A program made the translations under genes and the position numbers. A DNA stretch of 10,590 nucleotides from Verrucomicrobiota bacterium (lineage in GTDB: Bacteria; Verrucomicrobiota; Verrucomicrobiia; Opitutales; Opitutaceae). Of the stretch, positions 7,506 to 10,590 are shown piece after piece (position 1 is the first letter of the stretch; every line of letters starts with the position of its first letter). The stretch lies in contig JAEYQF010000129.1 of NCBI GenBank assembly GCA_023410155.1, positions 1 to 10,590 of the forward strand, in the 5' to 3' direction. The notes under the pieces are model-generated. The model ran no database searches, was not told the DNA's origin, and saw only the letters and a list, made by a program, of their open reading frames with translations.

Positions 7506-7534
7506 AGCGCCATGGCGAAAGCCATGGCGCTTTA
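7506..7534 (+). terminator. Intrinsic terminator of the receptor gene, GAAA-loop hairpin
   Basis: AGCGCCATGGC (7506-7516) pairs perfectly over 11 bases with GCCATGGCGCT (7521-7531) around a GAAA tetraloop. TTTAT overlaps and follows the 3' side of the stem. Its strength and its position 62 bases after the receptor stop fit a factor-independent terminator. It is near-symmetric, though only the plus strand has the T-run. The regulator gene downstream is therefore probably transcribed separately. Confidence 0.88.
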
Positions 7535-7786
7535 TCCGTTTCGGGGGTGGGGGGGGACGGTTACGCGCAGAAGAAGGGCGGTCAGTGGAGCGGGCCAACC
7601 TTGGGCTACGAAGCAGAGGCGCGCATCCGCTGCCTTCGGCAGATCTCAAAGGATGTCGGCACAGGCCGGTGGCATTTTTCGCGTTTACGACTCGCTCGGG
7701 CGAGCCCGGGCCGGCATCTCGCTTCTTGCTCGCGCCGTTTCCTGCGCGCCATACCCTTGATGTCCGGTTATCCGCTTCTCTCGAAA
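7535..7786. other. Non-coding gap upstream of the LacI-type gene, with a G-rich tract
   Basis: The stretch starts with five G, a T, then eight G (7543-7556). I see no gene here. The plus-strand frame in phase with the regulator stays open back through this stretch, but the encoded residues resemble no known domain and would give a regulator far longer than normal. The regulator's promoter should lie here, but no -35/-10 pair stands out. A short CG-rich inverted repeat lies around 7691-7710. Confidence 0.5.
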
Positions 7787-8881
7787 ATGAATCGCGCCAC
7801 CCGCGCAGCTACCCTGGCCGACGTCGGCCGTGAGGCTGGAGTTTCCGCCATGGCGGCCTCCACGGTCCTCAATGGCGCTCGCACCTCGTCGCGCATCGCG
7901 CCCGAGACACGCGAGCGCATCTTGGCCGCCGCGGCCAAGCTCCGCTACCGCCCCAACGCCACCGCGCGTGCGCTGGCCAATCGTCGCATGAACACGATCG
8001 GCGTCGCCGGCACGATCGATGGCGAGTCGGTCAACCACTACCTGCTCGAGATTCTCAGCGGCATCCTTTCTTCCGCCTCCTCGCACAACCAGAACACCAC
8101 CGTCTTCACGCTCCACGATTGGGAGCGCGATGCAGAGCGACTCCATGATTTTTGCGACGGCCGCATCGACGGGCTGATCCTGCTCGCGCCGATGCTCAGC
8201 CGTGCGCAGGCCCGCCTGCTCCCGGCGCATACACCCTTTGTGTCGTTGCACGGCAACGCCCCGATTCCGCATGTGCTCAACATCGAGTCCGACGAGGAAC
8301 ACGGCGCATTTCTCGCCGTGCGCATGCTCGTGCAGAAAGGCCATCGACGCATTCTGCACTTCTCGGGATCTCCCGGTCGCATCGGCGCCGAGCGCCGTAT
8401 CGAAGGTTTCAAACGCGCACTCCACACCGCGGGGCTCCCGGTCGACGATTCGCTGATCGTCACTACCGGCTTCACCACCGAGGAAGGTCGCATGGTGATG
8501 CGCCGCTGGCTCGGCGCACACGCCGGTCAGCCGCTACCCACCGCGATCTTCTGCGCCAACGACGGTGTGGCCATCGGCTGCACCGAAGCGCTGGCCGAGG
8601 TCGGGGTCCGTGTGCCGGAGGATATTTCGGTGATCGGTTTCGACGACACGTTCGCGGCGCGATCCACCGCACCGCAGCTCACGACGGTCCGCCAGCCACT
8701 GCGCGCCATGGGCAGCCGCGCGGTCGAACTGTTGCTTGAGCGCATCGGAGCTTCCGGCGTCACGCCATCGCCGGAGGAGGTGCCGCCGGTCATTTTCCCG
8801 GTTGAGCTCATCGAGCGCGCCTCGACGGCCGCGCCGCCTTCGACGGATCGACTGATTTCGCCGGCGGCCGTTCGCGGCTGA
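7787..8881 (+). CDS. LacI-family transcriptional regulator
   Basis: A sugar-responsive DNA-binding repressor, expected to be dimeric. With the start at 7787 it has 364 residues, slightly longer than the usual 330-350. The helix-turn-helix is TLADVGREAGVSAMAASTVLNG (residues 9-30 in two blocks: TLADVGREAG and VSAMAASTVLNG). The hinge region follows (RYRPNATARALA), with L63 at the position of the minor-groove leucine of LacI. The rest is a periplasmic-binding-protein-like effector domain with NDG at 258-260 and GFDD at 284-287. The recognition-helix positions equal to LacI Y17, Q18 and R22 are A21, M22 and T26, so its operator should differ from lacO. An alternative ATG at 7760 adds nine residues; there is no Shine-Dalgarno to decide. 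The closest candidate target is the palindrome at 3486-3507 before the receptor gene. The effector is unknown, perhaps xylose or a xylose-containing oligosaccharide. Confidence 0.95.
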   Translation: MNRATRAATLADVGREAGVSAMAASTVLNGARTSSRIAPETRERILAAAAKLRYRPNATARALANRRMNTIGVAGTIDGESVNHYLLEILSGILSSASSHNQNTTVFTLHDWERDAERLHDFCDGRIDGLILLAPMLSRAQARLLPAHTPFVSLHGNAPIPHVLNIESDEEHGAFLAVRMLVQKGHRRILHFSGSPGRIGAERRIEGFKRALHTAGLPVDDSLIVTTGFTTEEGRMVMRRWLGAHAGQPLPTAIFCANDGVAIGCTEALAEVGVRVPEDISVIGFDDTFAARSTAPQLTTVRQPLRAMGSRAVELLLERIGASGVTPSPEEVPPVIFPVELIERASTAAPPSTDRLISPAAVRG

Positions 8882-8888
8882 GCGGACC

Positions 8889-8974
8889 TGGTGCCCGGGG
8901 CGGGGCTCGAACCCGCACGCCTTTTCAGGCAAGGGATTTTAAGTCCCCAGCGTCTGCCATTCCGCCACCCGGGC
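8889..8974 (-). tRNA. tRNA-Leu (anticodon UAA)
   Basis: On the minus strand the cloverleaf is complete. The acceptor stem GCCCGGG at the 5' end pairs with CCCGGGC at the 3' end, followed by A and an encoded CCA. The anticodon stem is GGGGA/TCCCT with loop CTTAAAA, giving UAA (plus-strand bases 8939-8941). A long class II variable arm is present (GCCT, GAAA loop, AGGC), and the T arm is GCGGG-TTCGAGC-CCCGC. Length is 86 bases including CCA. It runs opposite to both neighbours and starts only seven bases past the regulator's stop codon, so the two transcripts converge. Confidence 0.97.
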
Positions 8975-9070
8975 GAGGTGTTTCAGTCCGTCGGATGCCA
9001 GTGGAAAGGGCGCGCGTCGTCCATCGCAATGTCACGCGCACCGTCTGCTGTTCCGTCGGTCCATGACGGC
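8975..9070. other. Short divergent gap between tRNA-Leu and the SDR gene
   Basis: These 96 bases must hold the tRNA promoter (minus strand) and probably that of the oxidoreductase gene (plus strand). I could not assign either with confidence. A purine-rich GGAAAGGG at about 9003-9010 lies too far from the ATG at 9029 to be a good ribosome-binding site. Confidence 0.4.
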
Positions 9071-9901
9071 ATGGCTTCGGAAAAAAATCCCCCATCTTCC
9101 GCCCAGTCCCAGGCTGCGGCTCCTTTCGCGCGCAAAACTGCCCTCGTGACCGGTGCTGGTTCCGGCATCGGCCGGGCCACCGCGCTCCATCTTGCGCGCG
9201 GGGGCGCACGCGTTGCCGTGCTCAGCCGGGATGCGGAGGAACTCCGTGAGGTGTGCGACGAGATCTCCGGCGTCGGTGCAGAATGCCTCGTCATCAGCGG
9301 CGATGTTTCTTCGGCCGAACACGTCGAGGGTGCCATGCGGCGCATCGAGCGCGAGTGGTCGCAGCTCGACTACGTGGTCGCCAATGCCGGCATCAACGGC
9401 CTCTGGGCGCCGCTCGAGAAGATCTCGCCAGAAGACTGGGACCTGACCCTCAACGTGAATCTGCGCGGCACCTTCCTCACGGTGAAATACGCGCTCCCGC
9501 TGCTGAAGATCGCCGGCGGGTCCGTCGTCATCGTCTCTTCCGTCAACGGCAACCGCATGTTCAGCAACACCGGAGCCAGCGCCTATGCGACCTCCAAAGC
9601 CGGCCAGGTCGCGTTCGCGCGGATGATCGCGCTCGAACTTGCACGGTCTCGCATCCGCGTAAACACCGTGTGCCCCGGCGCCATCGAGACCAAGATCGAC
9701 GATAATACCCAGCGCGAGGACTTGGGGAAAATCCGCACCCCCGTGGAGTTCCCCGAAGGCAGTATCCCGCTGACGCGCGGCGCTGCCGGAAGCGCCGACC
9801 AAGTGGCGCGCGTCATCGGTTTCCTGCTGTCGGACGCCGCCGATCACGTCACCGGCACCGAAGTCTACGTGGACGGCGGCGAGTCTCTGCTGGAAGGCTG
9901 A
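9071..9901 (+). CDS. Short-chain dehydrogenase/reductase (classical SDR)
   Basis: A soluble NAD(P)-dependent oxidoreductase. With the start at 9071 it has 276 residues, near the classical SDR length of about 250 plus a short hydrophilic N-terminal tail. The cofactor motif TGAGSGIG is at 27-34 and NAG at 105-107. The catalytic tetrad is N130 (NVNLRG), S157 (VSSVNG), Y172 and K176 (YATSK). The C-terminus HVTGTEVYVDGGESLL is typical of the family. S52-R53 after the second beta-strand, with no acidic residue there, favours NADP(H). Spacing between Ser and Tyr is 15 residues, two more than the common 13. The substrate cannot be read from sequence. Annotations such as 3-oxoacyl-ACP reductase or sugar dehydrogenase would be guesses. 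An ATG at 9029 would add 14 residues. Longer upstream extension would run through the tRNA and is rejected. Confidence 0.92.
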   Translation: MASEKNPPSSAQSQAAAPFARKTALVTGAGSGIGRATALHLARGGARVAVLSRDAEELREVCDEISGVGAECLVISGDVSSAEHVEGAMRRIEREWSQLDYVVANAGINGLWAPLEKISPEDWDLTLNVNLRGTFLTVKYALPLLKIAGGSVVIVSSVNGNRMFSNTGASAYATSKAGQVAFARMIALELARSRIRVNTVCPGAIETKIDDNTQREDLGKIRTPVEFPEGSIPLTRGAAGSADQVARVIGFLLSDAADHVTGTEVYVDGGESLLEG

Positions 9902-9915
9902 TCCCGATCCGCACC

Positions 9916-9978
9916 TCGTCCCGACCTGGACCGAACATCGTCCCGACTCAAGCCGCACTCGGGCGCGACCCGGTCCGC
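9916..9978. repeat. Intergenic repeat-like stretch sharing words with the gap at 881-977
   Basis: This part of the 138-base gap between the SDR gene and nadD contains TCGTCCCGAC twice (9916-9925 and 9938-9947). It also shares three exact words with the gap before the alpha-xylosidase gene: GTCCCGACTC (9940-9949 and 904-913), GGGCGCGAC (9961-9969 and 969-977) and GCGACCCGGTCCGC (9965-9978 and 885-898). The word order differs between the two gaps. This suggests a dispersed, rearranged intergenic repeat family. No gene is visible here. Confidence 0.5.
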
Positions 9979-9985
9979 CCTTTGG

Positions 9986-10011
9986 CACGAGGCAGTTCGC
10001 CCTTGCTCGTG
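9986..10011. other. Imperfect hairpin upstream of nadD
   Basis: CACGAG (9986-9991) is complementary to CTCGTG (10006-10011), with a smaller GGC/GCC pairing inside (9991-9993 and 9999-10001). No T-run follows. It could be a weak terminator for the SDR gene, part of the intergenic repeat, or chance in GC-rich DNA. Confidence 0.3.
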
Positions 10012-10039
10012 GTGATGAGCGGCGACACGTTCCGCGGCA

Positions 10040-10590
10040 GTGAAAATCGGCTTTCTGGGCGGAAGTTTTGACCCCGTGCATTTCGGTCACCTGCTGGCGG
10101 GGCAGGACGCGATGGAGCAACACCGACTCGACCGTTTGATCTTCGTGCCGGCAGCCCAGGCGCCTTTGAAACCTCAGGAGGTGAAAGCGCCCGCTGCGCA
10201 TCGACTCGCGATGCTGCGCGCGGCCATCGCCGGCGACGAACGCTTCGAGATCTCGGCGTGGGAGTTGGAGCGTGGCGGCACCAGCTACACGATCGACTCG
10301 GCGCAGCATTTCCGAGCGCAGTTTCCAGACGACGATCTCTACTGGATCATCGGCGGGGATCAGTTGCCGAACCTGCACCGTTGGCACCGCATCGCCGAGC
10401 TGGTGAAGCTGGTGGAATTCATCTTTCTCGAGCGACCGGGTTTTCCGGTGAAAGCGCACCCGGAGATTCCTGGTTTGCGTCTCCACCGCTGCGATGGACA
10501 CCTGCTGGCAGTGAGTTCGAGCGAGTTGCGCGAGCGGGCGGCGTCCGGGCTGTCGCTCGATTATTTCATGCCCCACAAGGCCATTGTCTA
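10040..10590 (+). CDS. nadD: Nicotinate-nucleotide adenylyltransferase NadD (3' end outside window)
   Basis: Cytoplasmic enzyme of NAD synthesis that joins nicotinate mononucleotide and ATP to give deamido-NAD. 183 codons are visible; the last two bases (TA) begin the next codon, so the gene runs off the right edge. Family length is about 190-215 residues, so little is missing. The nucleotide-binding motif GGSFDPVHFGH lies at residues 7-17, with the HxGH pair H14 and H17. TSYTID at 81-86 is the NadD substrate-recognition signature, WIIGGDQL follows at 102-109, and SSSELRER at 159-166 is the C-terminal ISSTxIR-type phosphate-binding motif. The GTG at 10040 is the start because a TGA at 10016-10018 closes the frame and no other start codon lies between. 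There is no Shine-Dalgarno. In many bacteria a ribosome-silencing factor gene (rsfS) follows nadD; that would lie outside this window. Confidence 0.95.
   Translation, partial: MKIGFLGGSFDPVHFGHLLAGQDAMEQHRLDRLIFVPAAQAPLKPQEVKAPAAHRLAMLRAAIAGDERFEISAWELERGGTSYTIDSAQHFRAQFPDDDLYWIIGGDQLPNLHRWHRIAELVKLVEFIFLERPGFPVKAHPEIPGLRLHRCDGHLLAVSSSELRERAASGLSLDYFMPHKAIV

Noticed and set aside
7547..7786. N-terminal extension of the LacI-type regulator by 80 residues
   Set aside because: The helix-turn-helix of this family lies at the very N-terminus. The extension is R/G-rich, matches nothing, and begins inside the G tract next to a terminator.
8891..9070. N-terminal extension of the SDR gene back to 8891
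   Set aside because: It would read through the whole tRNA-Leu gene in antisense. The Rossmann fold needs no such extension.
9032..10576. Minus-strand open frame of 514 codons opposite the SDR and nadD genes
   Set aside because: It overlaps two well-supported plus-strand genes that carry clear catalytic motifs, and its own composition is R/H/A/G-rich without any domain.

Overview
The window looks like chromosomal DNA of a GC-rich Gram-negative bacterium, most likely a Verrucomicrobiota member of the Opitutaceae type. This is an inference. It rests on the style of the large TonB-dependent receptor (an N-terminal LSPFVI stretch followed by ATETLGGSRIRTNLRD), on LacI regulation beside that receptor, on strong GC bias at third codon positions, and on the near absence of Shine-Dalgarno sequences.

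Layout. Bases 1-840 hold the 3' part of a MalG-type sugar ABC transporter permease that starts left of the window. A 172-base gap with a nested stem-loop follows. Next is a complete GH31 alpha-xylosidase of the YicI type (1013-3325), closed by a textbook intrinsic terminator (3353-3382). Bases 3383-3604 form a dense regulatory region with a perfect 22-base palindrome that looks like a LacI-family operator, a weaker second site, a direct repeat, and a copy of one palindrome arm just before the next start codon. A 1279-residue TonB-dependent outer-membrane receptor follows (3605-7444), closed by two consecutive hairpins. After about 250 bases with no convincing gene comes a LacI-family repressor (7787-8881). 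A tRNA-Leu(UAA) lies on the minus strand (8889-8974). An SDR oxidoreductase (9071-9901) is followed by a 138-base gap that shares sequence words with the gap at 841-1012. The window ends inside nadD (10040 onward).

How the genes work together (inference). Bases 1-8881 read as a carbohydrate-use locus. The TonB-dependent receptor would bring an oligosaccharide across the outer membrane, and the ABC importer would carry a sugar across the inner membrane. The YicI-type enzyme would release alpha-linked xylose from xyloglucan-type fragments such as isoprimeverose. The LacI protein is the obvious candidate to bind the palindrome upstream of the receptor. No SusD-like lipoprotein is present in the window. 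The tRNA, the SDR gene and nadD look like unrelated neighbours.

No insertion sequence, CRISPR array, phage gene or clearly new gene system is visible. The least explained material is the receptor's 5' region and the shared structured elements in two intergenic gaps.
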